A stretch of DNA of 64,000 bases from Emticicia sp. BO119 (GCF_013912375.1 NZ_JACETV010000004.1:62001-126000), one strand, 5' to 3'; shown: positions 28,232-38,214, numbered from the stretch's first letter. Numbers and translations: made by a program. Notes: generated by a model from the letters alone, not told the origin.

Positions 28232-29248
28232 CTACTCTCTCAGGAAAGGATAATCAGACTGAACGTAGATATCATCAAATGCTGTTTCTGCTTTTGGGAA
28301 TGGAGATTCCTCAGCGAATTTTACTGCTTCTTCAACTTTCGCTTTCACTTTGTTGTCGATTTCTTCCAATTCTGCTTCTGTAGCAATACCATTCTTTAAA
28401 ATACGGTCTTTGCAAAGCTCCAATGGGTCACGGCTTTTCCACTCTTCTACTTCGTCTTTTGAGCGGTATTTTTGTGGGTCAGACATTGAGTGACCCCGGA
28501 AACGGTAAGTCTTGAACTCTAAGAAAGTTGGACCTTCGCCTGCTCTTGCACGGTCAGCCGCACGTTTTACAGCTTCGTGTACCATTTCAACATCCATCGC
28601 GTCAACCGGTTCTGCCGGCATATCATAAGACTCACCGATAGTATATAGTTCTCTTACGTTTGATGTACGAGCTACTGAGGTTCCCATAGCATAACCATTG
28701 TTTTCAACAATGAAAATAACCGGCAATTTCCAGGTCATAGCCATGTTGAAAGCTTCGTGCAATGCTCCCTGACGTACGGCACCATCACCAAAATAACACA
28801 TACAAAGGTTTTGTGTGCCTTTATATTTTTCAGCGAAAGCGATACCCGCACCTAATGGAATCTGCGCACCTACGATACCGTGACCGCCGATAAAGTTTAC
28901 TTCTTTATCAAAAATGTGCATCGACCCTCCTTTACCTTTGGTTGTACCTGTTTCTTTACCATAAAGTTCGGCCATTATTTTATTAGGGTCTGTACCTAAT
29001 GCTAATGGGTGACCGTGGTCTCTATAAGCTGTAATCCACTTGTCGTCTTTGGTTAATGCTGAAACGGCTCCTGAAGAACATGCTTCCTGGCCGATATATA
29101 AGTGACAAAATCCACGAATCTTTTGCTGTCCATACAACTGTCCGGCTTTTTCCTCAAATTTTCTTTGAAGATACATAGACTCGTACCAATACATATATGT
29201 TTCCTTGCTGTATTTTACCTTTGGTGCTTTTTCTTTCGTAGCTGCCAT
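28232..29248 (-). CDS. pdhA: Pyruvate dehydrogenase E1 component, alpha subunit
   Basis: A 338-residue thiamine-diphosphate enzyme subunit. The ThDP/Mg motif GDGAVRQGALHEAFNMA...ENNGYAMGTS begins near residue 153, and the phosphorylation-loop analogue RYRSKDEVEEW follows FRGHSMSDP. It decarboxylates pyruvate in the PDH complex together with an E1 beta, E2 and E3. Neither of those partners is adjacent, so this is an alpha subunit encoded apart from pdhB, as is common in this phylum. It has its own promoter (29299-29306). Confidence 0.95.
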   Translation of the reverse strand: MAATKEKAPKVKYSKETYMYWYESMYLQRKFEEKAGQLYGQQKIRGFCHLYIGQEACSSGAVSALTKDDKWITAYRDHGHPLALGTDPNKIMAELYGKETGTTKGKGGSMHIFDKEVNFIGGHGIVGAQIPLGAGIAFAEKYKGTQNLCMCYFGDGAVRQGALHEAFNMAMTWKLPVIFIVENNGYAMGTSVARTSNVRELYTIGESYDMPAEPVDAMDVEMVHEAVKRAADRARAGEGPTFLEFKTYRFRGHSMSDPQKYRSKDEVEEWKSRDPLELCKDRILKNGIATEAELEEIDNKVKAKVEEAVKFAEESPFPKAETAFDDIYVQSDYPFLRE

Positions 29249-29298
29249 CTGAATCTATTTTGCTTAAAATTTATAAATGTCTTTTGCTTAGTGGGTAG

Positions 29299-29306
29299 CA
29301 AATTTA
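29299..29306 (-). promoter_or_regulatory. -7 promoter element of pdhA
   Basis: On the minus strand TAAATTTG matches TAnnTTTG, 50 bp ahead of the pdhA start. The -33 region is not a good match. Confidence 0.5.
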
Positions 29307-29430
29307 GGAATTAAATCATTATGCACGAAAAATATTGAGATATTCTATTGATTTATGTAGGCAATAACGCAGAATTAAGGCATTAATTTTTTCTAAATAT
29401 ATTGATCTAATAAAGTATGCGCCTCTTAAT

Positions 29431-29605
29431 TAATATATTATCCCTACGGGATATTAAGAAAAAGGGAGCACTTGTTTATCTACTGATATATTGTCCCTAC
29501 GGGACTTAATCTATTCAAATTCATTGTTTAGTATCCAGTAGGAATAATATATTGGTAGAAAATAATGGAGATCTTGTATTCTAAGTCCCGTAGGGACGAT
29601 ATATT
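29431..29605. repeat. Three copies of a TCCCTACGGGA palindromic repeat
   Basis: The 454-bp gap between pdhA and rpsJ holds three related units: 29431-29456 (ATATTATCCCTACGGGATAT core), 29486-29510 (ATATTGTCCCTACGGGACTT core) and, inverted, 29582-29605 (AAGTCCCGTAGGGACGATAT core). Each is a small palindrome around TCCCTACGGGA with AT-rich flanks. Spacing is irregular, so this is not a CRISPR array; it looks like a family of interspersed repeats. Nothing else but the rpsJ terminator is seen in the gap. Confidence 0.8.
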
Positions 29606-29648
29606 AAAATTTTCAAATCCATCTCTACTAAACGAATTATAAGTGTAC

Positions 29649-29677
29649 AAAAAAAGCCTCTGAACAAATCCAGAGGC
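29649..29677 (-). terminator. Terminator of rpsJ
   Basis: GCCTCTG and CAGAGGC form a 7-bp stem with an 8-nt loop; on the minus strand seven T residues follow. It lies 26 bp after the rpsJ stop codon. Confidence 0.85.
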
Positions 29678-29702
29678 CTCTCACATCAGTATTAAGAGAT
29701 AA

Positions 29703-30008
29703 CTATACTTTAATCTCTACGTCAACACCACTTGGTAATTCCAATTTCATCAACGCGTCAACCGTTTTCGGGCTTGCCGAATAAATGTCGATCAAACGTT
29801 TGTAAGTACATAACTGGAATTGCTCACGTGATTTTTTGTTAACGTGCGGAGAACGTAATACAGTGAAGATTTCTTTGCGAGTAGGCAACGGAATTGGTCC
29901 GCTTACAACGGCTCCTGTAGATTTTACAGCCTTCACAATTCTCTCAGCCGATTTGTCCACCAAGTTGTGGTCAAATGACTTTAATTTGATTCTGATTTTT
30001 TGTGACAT
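29703..30008 (-). CDS. rpsJ: 30S ribosomal protein S10
   Basis: A 101-residue S10 of standard length: [25 protein letters not shown], then the loop [34 protein letters not shown] that enters the 30S head, and a C-terminus with [11 protein letters not shown]10 binds 16S rRNA and also serves in transcription antitermination with NusB. Here it is monocistronic, with its own promoter and terminator, rather than heading the S10 ribosomal operon (rplC, rplD ...). Confidence 0.98.
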   Translation of the reverse strand: MSQKIRIKLKSFDHNLVDKSAERIVKAVKSTGAVVSGPIPLPTRKEIFTVLRSPHVNKKSREQFQLCTYKRLIDIYSASPKTVDALMKLELPSGVDVEIKV

Positions 30009-30099
30009 TGGTTCAAAAATTTTTAGATGAACCCCTCCGAAAGAACCATTTGCTTCAGAAAAGGGGCAAAAAAATGCGTCGATTTTTTCAACGCGGGTG

Positions 30100-30107
30100 C
30101 AAAGGTA
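30100..30107 (-). promoter_or_regulatory. -7 promoter element of rpsJ
   Basis: On the minus strand TACCTTTG matches TAnnTTTG, about 90 bp before rpsJ. The leader between them can pair CCCC with GGGG (around 30061-30066 and 30031-30035), leaving room for a leader-mediated control, but I see no known ribosomal-protein leader motif. Confidence 0.55.
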
Positions 30108-30194
30108 CGGAAAATTTTTAGAAAAAGAAGAACGGAGAATGGGAAATAAAAAGAAAAATCGCAGAAAGAAGAATGGAGAACGGAAAAACTACCT

Positions 30195-31301
30195 TTACGA
30201 ATTGATAGTTTTATGCTCAGGAGTAATAGTAAAATATTTCACCTCCACCCTTACCTCTTCCAAAATCTTCTGCGTTCTTTCAGGGCGGGCATCTGTAATA
30301 AATACCTGTCCGAAAGTATTGTTATTAATGCTTTCAATCAGGCTATGAATTCTTCTGTCGTCCAGTTTGTCGAAAATATCATCTAAGAGTAGAATCGGCT
30401 TCACTTCTCTCAGCGTTTCTATCATTTCAAACTGGGCTAAGCGAAGTGCCATGACAAATGACTTCTGCTGACCTTGTGAACCAAATTTTTTGATCGGGTA
30501 AGTATCAATCTCAAATATATAATCGTCCTTATGAATGCCTTTCGTGGTGCGTTGTGCTCTTACATCGGTTTGTCTATTTAGACGAAACTCTTGGGGAAAC
30601 TCACCACTTGCTACCTCCGATTCATAAATAATCTCTACTTCTTCCCGTCCATCACTGATAATTCCATAATGTTTCTTGAATATCGGCAGAAATGTATCTA
30701 CAAAATTTCTTCTTTGTTTATAGATGCGCAAAGCCAGCTTTACTAAAGGGTCAGAATACGTATCCAGTAAATCCTGGTCGATGAAGTTTCGTTCGGCAAA
30801 TATTTTTAGCAGACTATTTCTTTGCTCTAAAATGCGGTTGTATTGCTGATAATCATTCAGGTACTCATTATCCATTTGTGAGAGAACCCCATCAAAAAAT
30901 CGTCGTCTTTCATCACTTCCTTCTTTAATGAGTTCTGTATCGTCGGGGGCAATCAGTACTACCGGAAATTGCCCGATATGCTCGGAAATCCGCTCGTAGG
31001 GCTTCTTTTCGTGCATCAGAATTTTGCGCTGACCACGTTGAATAGAGCAGGTAATCTGGTGCGTCCGGTTATTTTTTTTGAAAACCCCATCTATCAGCAT
31101 AAACTCGGCATCGTGATTGATATTGTGGGCATCCTGATGGTGTATAGAGCTTTTACTGAGTGCAAGAAAATAAATGGAATCAAGCAGATTGGTTTTTCCA
31201 CTACCATTTTCACCAACAATACAGTTTACTTGTGGAGAGAAAGTATAAGCGGCTTCTTCGTAATTTTTAAAATTAGAGAGATAGATTTTTTCTAAAAACA
31301 T
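30195..31301 (-). CDS. recF: DNA replication and repair protein RecF
   Basis: A 368-residue SMC-like ATPase. The start is set at the ATG at 31301 (MFLEKIYLSNFKNYEEA), the normal RecF N-terminus; seven upstream in-frame codons are not needed. Walker A GENGSGKTNLL lies near residues 30-40, the signature loop in KFGSQGQQKSFVMALRLAQ, and Walker B ILLLDDIFDKLDD. RecF loads RecA at gaps during recombinational repair. Not linked to dnaA/dnaN here, unlike the classical arrangement in other phyla. Confidence 0.95.
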   Translation of the reverse strand: MFLEKIYLSNFKNYEEAAYTFSPQVNCIVGENGSGKTNLLDSIYFLALSKSSIHHQDAHNINHDAEFMLIDGVFKKNNRTHQITCSIQRGQRKILMHEKKPYERISEHIGQFPVVLIAPDDTELIKEGSDERRRFFDGVLSQMDNEYLNDYQQYNRILEQRNSLLKIFAERNFIDQDLLDTYSDPLVKLALRIYKQRRNFVDTFLPIFKKHYGIISDGREEVEIIYESEVASGEFPQEFRLNRQTDVRAQRTTKGIHKDDYIFEIDTYPIKKFGSQGQQKSFVMALRLAQFEMIETLREVKPILLLDDIFDKLDDRRIHSLIESINNNTFGQVFITDARPERTQKILEEVRVEVKYFTITPEHKTINS

Positions 31302-31423
31302 TCTGCGAGTTTCAATGACCAATATCTAACGCATCGGTTAAAATAACCGTATCACGAAATTACAAAATTTTTCGCGAATTTTTACTTTATTTGTACCCTC
31401 ACTTTACCTTAACCTATGGATTT

Positions 31424-32779
31424 ATGAACAAAAACACTCTCCTTTATTTCATTGCTGCCGTAGCCGCTACTGGTGGACTATTATTTGGTTTTGATACAGG
31501 CGTTATTAACGTGGCACTCCCTTCACTAAGAGCACGTTTCAACCCAAGCCCGGAAACAGAGGGCTGGATTGTGGGTGCTGTATTGACAGGTGGTATGCTC
31601 GGGCCATTTATCAGCGGGCCATTAACCGACGTTCTGGGCAGAAAGAAAATCAATATCGTAGCTTCTTTAGTATTTGTGGTAGGCTCAATTATCACGGCTA
31701 TTGCACCAAGTATTACCTTTCTGATTATAGGCCGTTTATTTTTAGGATTAGCCATTGGTATCGTAGCCTCTACTGTACCATTATATCTGGCCGAAATTGC
31801 CCCAACCAATATGCGTGGACAATTGGTAACTTTCTTCCAGTTAGCCATTACATTAGGCATTCTCCTTTCTTATGTAGTAGGTTATTTCTTTGCCGAGCAT
31901 GAAGATGGCTGGAGAAGCATGTTCTGGGCAGGCTTTGTTCCGGCGGCTATTTTGTTTTTAGGAATGTTGTTTGTACCTGAAAGTCCGCGGTGGTTAATTA
32001 GTAAAGGACGTGAGGCTGAGGCATTGGAAGTATTGCATCGCTTACGTGACCCTGAGCAGGCCAAACAAGAACTTGCCAACACCAAAAGAGTTATAGACAA
32101 CGAGAAACATAATAAAGCAAGCTGGAAAATGCTATTCAGCAAACGCCTGCGTATTCCGTTGTTTATTGCCATTGGCATTTTCTTTATTCAGCAGTTTTCG
32201 GGTATCAATGCCATTATCTATTTCTCTACCGATATTTTCAAAAATGTATTCCCTGAGGGTAATACTGCCGCTTTGGCTACAGTGGGGGTTGGAGTAACTA
32301 ATTCAATCGCTACGGTTTTTGCCATTATGTTTTTAGACAAATGGGGGCGCAAACCTCTGCTTTACACCGGGCTTATCGGTACAGCTATCTGTTTATCAAC
32401 TGTAGGGTTAGCATTTTTTCTGAAAGACTCCCTGAATCCGAGCTTGCAACAATTTATGTTGGTAGGGGGCGTATATACCTATATTATTTTCTTTGCCATT
32501 AGCTTAGGGCCATTAGGTTGGTTGTTGATTTCGGAGATTTACCCTTTGAAAATCAGAGGTTTTGCTTCGAGTATGGGTAGTTTCAACCACTGGGTTTTCG
32601 ATTTTTGTGTGGCTTATACCTTCCCGATTATGGCTGCTACCTCGTTGGGCACCAATGGTGGTATCTTTGGCATTTATACCGTTGTGGTATTATTAGGACT
32701 GCTTTTTGCTAAATTTATCGTTTTTGAAACCAAAGGCATGAGTCTGGAAGATATTGAGGAGAAATGGAAGTATAGTTGA
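31424..32779 (+). CDS. Sugar porter family MFS transporter
   Basis: A 451-residue, twelve-helix transporter of the sugar porter family (XylE/GLUT-like). The start is the ATG at 31424; the in-frame TTG at 31391 lies in the promoter-like region. Signatures: GFDTGVINVALPSL in helix 1, GRKKINI after helix 2, PESPRWLISKGREAEA after helix 6, QQFSGINAIIYFSTDIF in helix 7, and GPLGWLLISEIYPLKIRG after helix 10. It likely imports a hexose or pentose by proton symport. The last codons (KWKYS-stop) are repeated at 32928-32944 beyond an inserted element. Confidence 0.94.
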   Translation: MNKNTLLYFIAAVAATGGLLFGFDTGVINVALPSLRARFNPSPETEGWIVGAVLTGGMLGPFISGPLTDVLGRKKINIVASLVFVVGSIITAIAPSITFLIIGRLFLGLAIGIVASTVPLYLAEIAPTNMRGQLVTFFQLAITLGILLSYVVGYFFAEHEDGWRSMFWAGFVPAAILFLGMLFVPESPRWLISKGREAEALEVLHRLRDPEQAKQELANTKRVIDNEKHNKASWKMLFSKRLRIPLFIAIGIFFIQQFSGINAIIYFSTDIFKNVFPEGNTAALATVGVGVTNSIATVFAIMFLDKWGRKPLLYTGLIGTAICLSTVGLAFFLKDSLNPSLQQFMLVGGVYTYIIFFAISLGPLGWLLISEIYPLKIRGFASSMGSFNHWVFDFCVAYTFPIMAATSLGTNGGIFGIYTVVVLLGLLFAKFIVFETKGMSLEDIEEKWKYS

Positions 32780-32780
32780 T
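32762..32780 (+). repeat. Left direct repeat flanking a MITE-like element
   Basis: AAATGGAAGTATAGTTGAT encodes the end of the sugar porter (KWKYS-stop). A copy with one difference lies at 32928-32946. Confidence 0.75.
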
Positions 32781-32927
32781 CTCTTGTCCCAACAGAGTCT
32801 CCGTGTGCGTTTGCACAAACCACAGTAAGGGTACTCTGTCGATAGAGATACATCTACTTCTAAAAAACCTCAGAGTCCCCTTGCTAAGCATAGGCCTTGC
32901 ACACGGGAGACTCTGAGGGGACGGAAA
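32781..32927. mobile_element. MITE-like palindromic element, about 147 bp, no coding capacity
   Basis: Terminal inverted repeats of 23-24 bp: the left arm at 32786-32808 and the right arm at 32899-32922 match as reverse complements except for two substitutions and one missing base (shared cores CAGAGTCTCC and GTGTGC). A second, inner pair CCTCAGAGT (32868-32876) / ACTCTGAGG (32910-32918) makes a strong hairpin. The element is bounded on both sides by a 19-bp direct repeat, consistent with target duplication, and holds no reading frame. It is probably a non-autonomous mobile repeat moved by an enzyme encoded elsewhere. Confidence 0.65.
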
Positions 32928-32946
32928 AAATGGAAATATAGTTGAT
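32928..32946 (+). repeat. Right direct repeat flanking a MITE-like element
   Basis: AAATGGAAATATAGTTGAT, differing from 32762-32780 by one synonymous base (AAG to AAA lysine). It repeats the C-terminal codons of the sugar porter although it lies outside the gene. Confidence 0.75.
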
Positions 32947-33154
32947 TTAAAGGGTGTAACTTTTTTACGTTATATTTTAATTCGGCTTTAATTCTTTTTT
33001 ATTCAATGGTAGTAAAGACGTATTTATAGCATTCATCGATGGTTTATACGAGAATTTCTCAATTTTTTACCAAAATCATATTTTGCTTTTATTAATAATA
33101 ATGTCGGGAAACAGGGGGGCTATCTAAAAAAAATACAAAATCCTTGCGTAAGAT

Positions 33155-33186
33155 TTTGCTTTTGCAAATCAGAAGTATTAATTTTG
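33155..33186 (+). promoter_or_regulatory. Promoter of atpD-atpC
   Basis: TTTG (33155-33158) and TAATTTTG (33179-33186) are separated by 20 bp, a near-ideal Bacteroidota -33/-7 pair, followed by a 74-bp leader to the atpD ATG. Confidence 0.7.
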
Positions 33187-33260
33187 CGTCCCAAAACGGC
33201 ATGGTATTGTTTTACGTGTCATTTCGTTTTAATCTATCTAAATTTTAAAATACTCCATAA

Positions 33261-34769
<1,509 letters not shown>

Positions 34770-34771
34770 TC

Positions 34772-35014
34772 ATGAATTTAGAAATAATTACCCCCGATAA
34801 AAAAGTCTATACTGGCGAAGTAAACTCCGTTTCTTTCCCTGGTAGCGAAGGTCGTTTTCAGGTTTTGAAAGACCATGCTCCTATTGTCAGTACACTTGCC
34901 AAAGGTGATTTGGTGATCGAAACAAATGGCAAAAAACAAACATTTGTAGTAGATGGTGGCGTGGTAGAAGTAGTAAAAAACAAAATTCTGGTACTTGCCG
35001 AGGCAGTAGCTTAA
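34772..35014 (+). CDS. atpC: F1 ATP synthase subunit epsilon, single-domain form
   Basis: An 80-residue protein beginning 2 bp after atpD. MNLEIITPDKKVYTGEVNSVSFPGSEGRFQVLKDHAPIVS is the epsilon N-terminal beta sandwich that contacts the c-ring. The C-terminal two-helix domain, which in E. coli and Bacillus inhibits ATP hydrolysis, is absent; the protein ends at the last strand (NKILVLAEAVA). Short epsilons are normal in Bacteroidota, so this is not a truncation. Confidence 0.95.
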   Translation: MNLEIITPDKKVYTGEVNSVSFPGSEGRFQVLKDHAPIVSTLAKGDLVIETNGKKQTFVVDGGVVEVVKNKILVLAEAVA

Positions 35015-35031
35015 TTTTCAATATAGCATTC

Positions 35032-35067
35032 AAAGAGGCGTGGACACCCATGCCTCTTTTGTTTTTT
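35032..35067 (+). terminator. Terminator of atpD-atpC
   Basis: AAAGAGGC (032-039) pairs with GCCTCTTT (052-059), followed by TGTTTTTT; 18 bp after the atpC stop. Confidence 0.85.
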
Positions 35068-35108
35068 ATAGGATTGTGAGTAATTTTACTGAAAAATTTG
35101 TTATTATT

Positions 35109-35214
35109 CTTGAACTATGATTTATCTGATTGATTTGATTTTAATGATTTTTTATTGTTATCATTAAAGTTCTTTATCAGTGTAATCCATAAATCAGGTA
35201 AATCATAGTTCAAG
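35109..35214. repeat. Long inverted repeat element, copy A (GAACT...CTGATT family)
   Basis: The 22-bp arms 35109-35130 and 35193-35214 are reverse complements with one mismatch (core TTGAACTATGATTTA). The inner part is AT-rich with TGATT/AATCA repeats. It is related to copy B at 63844-63995. It lies just ahead of moaA. Confidence 0.8.
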
Positions 35215-35228
35215 ACACCATTCCCATC

Positions 35229-36218
35229 ATGCTCATAGACAATCATGGCAGGCCCATCAATTATCTGAGGTTAGCAGTTACAGACCGCTGTAATCTGCGA
35301 TGCTTTTACTGTATGCCCGAAGAAGGTATTCAGTATCTGCCGAAACCTCATTTGTTGAGCTATGAAGAAATGATTCGGTTAGTGAGTATTCTGGCAGAAA
35401 TGGGTATCAGCAAAGTACGCATTACCGGAGGTGAGCCTTTTCTAAGAAGAGATATTATGCCTTTTCTCTGGAAATTATCAGAGATTGAGGGAATCAATAA
35501 AATCAATATCACAACTAATGGTGTATTAACCGCACCCTTGGTTCCTGAATTGAAAAAGCTGGGCGTCAGCTCGGTAAATCTTAGTTTGGATTCACTTGAC
35601 CGCCAACGTTTTTTTGAAATAACCCGTCGGGATGAGTTTCATAAAGTCTGGGAAACATTAGAGACGCTCTTAGCACATGATATTCCTGTAAAAATCAATA
35701 CGGTAGTCATGTCGGGCAAGAACGATGAAGATATTTTGTCAATGGTAGAACTGGCAAGAGAGCAGAATGTATCTGTACGATTTATTGAAGAAATGCCTTT
35801 TAATGGCGCGGGCCTCCGCCCTGACCAGATTCAGGATTTCTGGAGTTATGGCAGGATTATGGATTTAATCCGCTCGGTTTATCCTGAAATCTATCGATTG
35901 CAAGACGAGCCTAATTCTACTTCATACAATTACCAGATTCCGAACTTTAAAGGCAGCATTGGCGTTATTGCTGCTTTCAGCCGCACTTTTTGCGGCACCT
36001 GTAATCGTATCAGGGTAACACCTACGGGTGTTTTTAAAACCTGCCTATATGATGATGGCGTTTTTAATATACGTGATATGATGCGTCAGAAACTTTCTGA
36101 TGAGCAAATTAAGTTATTAATTAGTGAAGCCCTCCAAAGCCGTGCTTTAGATGGCTTTGAAGCCGAAAGAAACCGCAAAAATCTGGTTTCAGAGTCTATG
36201 ACTACCATAGGTGGTTAG
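35229..36218 (+). CDS. moaA: GTP 3',8-cyclase, molybdenum cofactor biosynthesis
   Basis: A 329-residue radical SAM enzyme. The N-terminal cluster CNLRCFYC gives Cys21, Cys25 and Cys28; the C-terminal cluster is FCGTCNRIRVTPTGVFKTC (Cys-x2-Cys-x13-Cys). GGEPFLRRD is the SAM-binding GGEP motif, and the protein ends in the diagnostic IGG. It makes the first intermediate of molybdopterin from GTP with MoaC. No other moa/moe gene is nearby. The inverted-repeat element immediately upstream separates it from atpC. Confidence 0.96.
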   Translation: MLIDNHGRPINYLRLAVTDRCNLRCFYCMPEEGIQYLPKPHLLSYEEMIRLVSILAEMGISKVRITGGEPFLRRDIMPFLWKLSEIEGINKINITTNGVLTAPLVPELKKLGVSSVNLSLDSLDRQRFFEITRRDEFHKVWETLETLLAHDIPVKINTVVMSGKNDEDILSMVELAREQNVSVRFIEEMPFNGAGLRPDQIQDFWSYGRIMDLIRSVYPEIYRLQDEPNSTSYNYQIPNFKGSIGVIAAFSRTFCGTCNRIRVTPTGVFKTCLYDDGVFNIRDMMRQKLSDEQIKLLISEALQSRALDGFEAERNRKNLVSESMTTIGG

Positions 36219-36288
36219 ATTATTCGAAAAAATTTATTCCATATAATTCTTAAATTTTCAAACGGGTCGCCGTAACGAAAACAAACAC

Positions 36289-36732
36289 ATGTTAAAAGCT
36301 GAAATGATTACCGATAAGGGAACAATGCTTATCGAATTTTACGAACAAGATGCTCCTATAGCCGTCAATAATTTTGTAACACTTGCTAAAAAAGGATTTT
36401 ACGATGGCTTGAAATTCCACCGTGTTATTCCTGATTTCATGATTCAAGGAGGAGACCCAACCGGAACAGGGGCAGGTGGCCCAGGATATACAATTGAGTG
36501 TGAGTTAACCGGAAATAATCAGTATCACGACAAAGGCGTGCTTTCAATGGCGCACAGAGGTCGTAATACAGGAGGTTCGCAGTTCTTTATCTGCCACAAC
36601 CGCTCTAATACGGCTCACCTTGACCGTAACCATACTTGTTTCGGCAAAGTAGTTGAAGGTCTTGAGGTAGTTGATGCTATCCGTCAGGGAGATAAAATTC
36701 AAAAAATCAACATTACTGAAACAGAGGCATAA
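36289..36732 (+). CDS. Cyclophilin-type peptidyl-prolyl cis-trans isomerase
   Basis: A 147-residue single-domain cyclophilin without a signal peptide, so cytoplasmic. The active-site stretch FHRVIPDFMIQGGDPTGTGAGGPGY, then MAHRGRNTGGSQFFICHN and HLDRNHTCFGKVVEG are typical. The drug-binding tryptophan of eukaryotic forms is replaced by His (AHLD). It accelerates proline isomerisation during folding. Confidence 0.95.
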   Translation: MLKAEMITDKGTMLIEFYEQDAPIAVNNFVTLAKKGFYDGLKFHRVIPDFMIQGGDPTGTGAGGPGYTIECELTGNNQYHDKGVLSMAHRGRNTGGSQFFICHNRSNTAHLDRNHTCFGKVVEGLEVVDAIRQGDKIQKINITETEA

Positions 36733-36756
36733 TATTTGTAAAAGTTTTGTTAAAAG

Positions 36757-36789
36757 CTGCCTGAGATGAAATTTTTCAGGCAGTTTTTT
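36757..36789 (+). terminator. Terminator of the cyclophilin gene
   Basis: CTGCCTGA and TCAGGCAG form an 8-bp stem with an 11-nt loop, followed by TTTTTT. Confidence 0.85.
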
Positions 36790-36837
36790 GTTTAATTAGA
36801 ACAAAGGGGTTATTCTTACCCAACAACAAACTACTCT

Positions 36838-38214
36838 ATGCAAGAAAGTACTACATTGATTGGATTTCTATTGACTGCGTTCTTAGCAGGCTTCGCTTCT
36901 ATCTTCATGCCGTGTATTTATCCGATTATGCCTATGACGGTTAGTTTCTTTACGAAACAATCGCAAGGTACAGGCAAAGCTACATTTTATGGTTTATCTA
37001 TTATGTTTGTCTTTGCTATTATAGGTTTGGTGGCTACTCTTTTTGGCGCTCCATTCCTTAATTTCATCAGTACACACTGGATTCCCAATCTTATATTCTT
37101 TGTTATTTTCGTCATTTTTGGTATTTCACTTTTAGGGGCATTTGAGATTGTGTTACCGCATAATATGGTAAACAACATCGACAGAATGTCTGAAAAAGGT
37201 GGTTTTTTAGGTATTTTCTTTATGGCGCTTACTTTGGTAGTGGTTTCTTTCTCATGTACAGCACCATTTGTAGGTTCTTTACTGATTCTTGCAGCTAAAG
37301 GCGAAGTGTGGAGGCCACTCTGGGGTATGTTAGCCTTTGGACTACCTTTTGCCGTAGTTTTTACTTCATTGGCCATGTTTCCGCAATGGTTGAAAAGCCT
37401 GCCAAAATCAGGTGGTTGGATGAATGAAATGAAAGCCGTTTTCGGGATTTTAGAATTTGCTTTAGCTTTGAAGTTTCTAAGTAATATTGATTTAACTTAT
37501 CATTTCAATCTTATTTCACGCAATCTTTTCTTAGGTATATGGATAGTTATTTTTGCAGCTATCGGTTTATATATTTTAGGTGTTATCCGTTTACCTAAAG
37601 ATAATAAGGTTACGAAATATAGTGTGCAGAGAGTTGTTTTTGCGCTTCTGTTTTTTGTATTTACAGGTTATATGGCATCAGGATTTGTAAAGGGGAGAGA
37701 ATTAAGCCTTTTATCGGGTTTATTGCCTCCTAAAACGCTAAGTACGGCCGTGGCTGACGGTTCTAAGCTTCGTGCCCTTCCGCACGATTTACAGGGCTTT
37801 TATGACTATGATGATGCTCTGGCCTATGCCAAAGAAGTAAACAAGCCTATTTTTATTGATTTCACGGGTTATGCCTGCGCCAATTGCCGTAAGATGGAAG
37901 AGAATGTATGGCCAAAACCAGAGGTCTTAGAAAGACTTAAAAACGAATTCGTAATTGCCTCTCTGTACGTTGATGATAAAAAGGTTTTACCAAAAGAAAA
38001 ACAATACACCTCGAAGTACGACGAGGAATTGAAAGAAACCATTGGCGATAAAAACATGGATCTTGAAATTACCAAGTATAACAACAATGCCCAGCCTTAC
38101 TATGTCATTGAAGATACCAAAGGTAAACTGATTGTGAAACAAGCGATTGGGTATAGTTCAAAAGAAGACTTTATTAAGTTCTTAGACGAAGGAATCAATA
38201 ACTTTAAGAAGTAA
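36838..38214 (+). CDS. DsbD/CcdA-like thiol:disulfide interchange protein with C-terminal thioredoxin domain
   Basis: A 458-residue membrane protein. The DsbD beta-type transmembrane domain (about 8-290) has its two redox cysteines in FMPCIYPIMP (Cys26) and SFSCTAPFVG (near 139). The C-terminal periplasmic thioredoxin domain carries the CANC active site in FTGYACANCRKMEENVW (about 347-350). It passes electrons from cytoplasmic thioredoxin to the periplasm. The N-terminal DsbD alpha domain of E. coli is absent here; Bacteroidota encode that part on a separate protein or do without. Its stop overlaps that of aat by 11 bp on the opposite strand. Confidence 0.93.
   Translation: MQESTTLIGFLLTAFLAGFASIFMPCIYPIMPMTVSFFTKQSQGTGKATFYGLSIMFVFAIIGLVATLFGAPFLNFISTHWIPNLIFFVIFVIFGISLLGAFEIVLPHNMVNNIDRMSEKGGFLGIFFMALTLVVVSFSCTAPFVGSLLILAAKGEVWRPLWGMLAFGLPFAVVFTSLAMFPQWLKSLPKSGGWMNEMKAVFGILEFALALKFLSNIDLTYHFNLISRNLFLGIWIVIFAAIGLYILGVIRLPKDNKVTKYSVQRVVFALLFFVFTGYMASGFVKGRELSLLSGLLPPKTLSTAVADGSKLRALPHDLQGFYDYDDALAYAKEVNKPIFIDFTGYACANCRKMEENVWPKPEVLERLKNEFVIASLYVDDKKVLPKEKQYTSKYDEELKETIGDKNMDLEITKYNNNAQPYYVIEDTKGKLIVKQAIGYSSKEDFIKFLDEGINNFKK

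Noticed and set aside
29431-29605. Possible CRISPR array
   Set aside because: Units are palindromic, irregularly spaced, in both orientations and only three; no cas gene is present.
30115-30190. Purine-rich direct repeat (GAAGAACGGAGAATGG-like) between rpsJ and recF
   Set aside because: The two similar purine-rich stretches are short and degenerate, and may be simple low-complexity drift rather than an element.
34772-35014. Truncated epsilon subunit as a pseudogene
   Set aside because: An 80-residue, one-domain epsilon is usual in Bacteroidota, and the gene is intact and tightly coupled to atpD.
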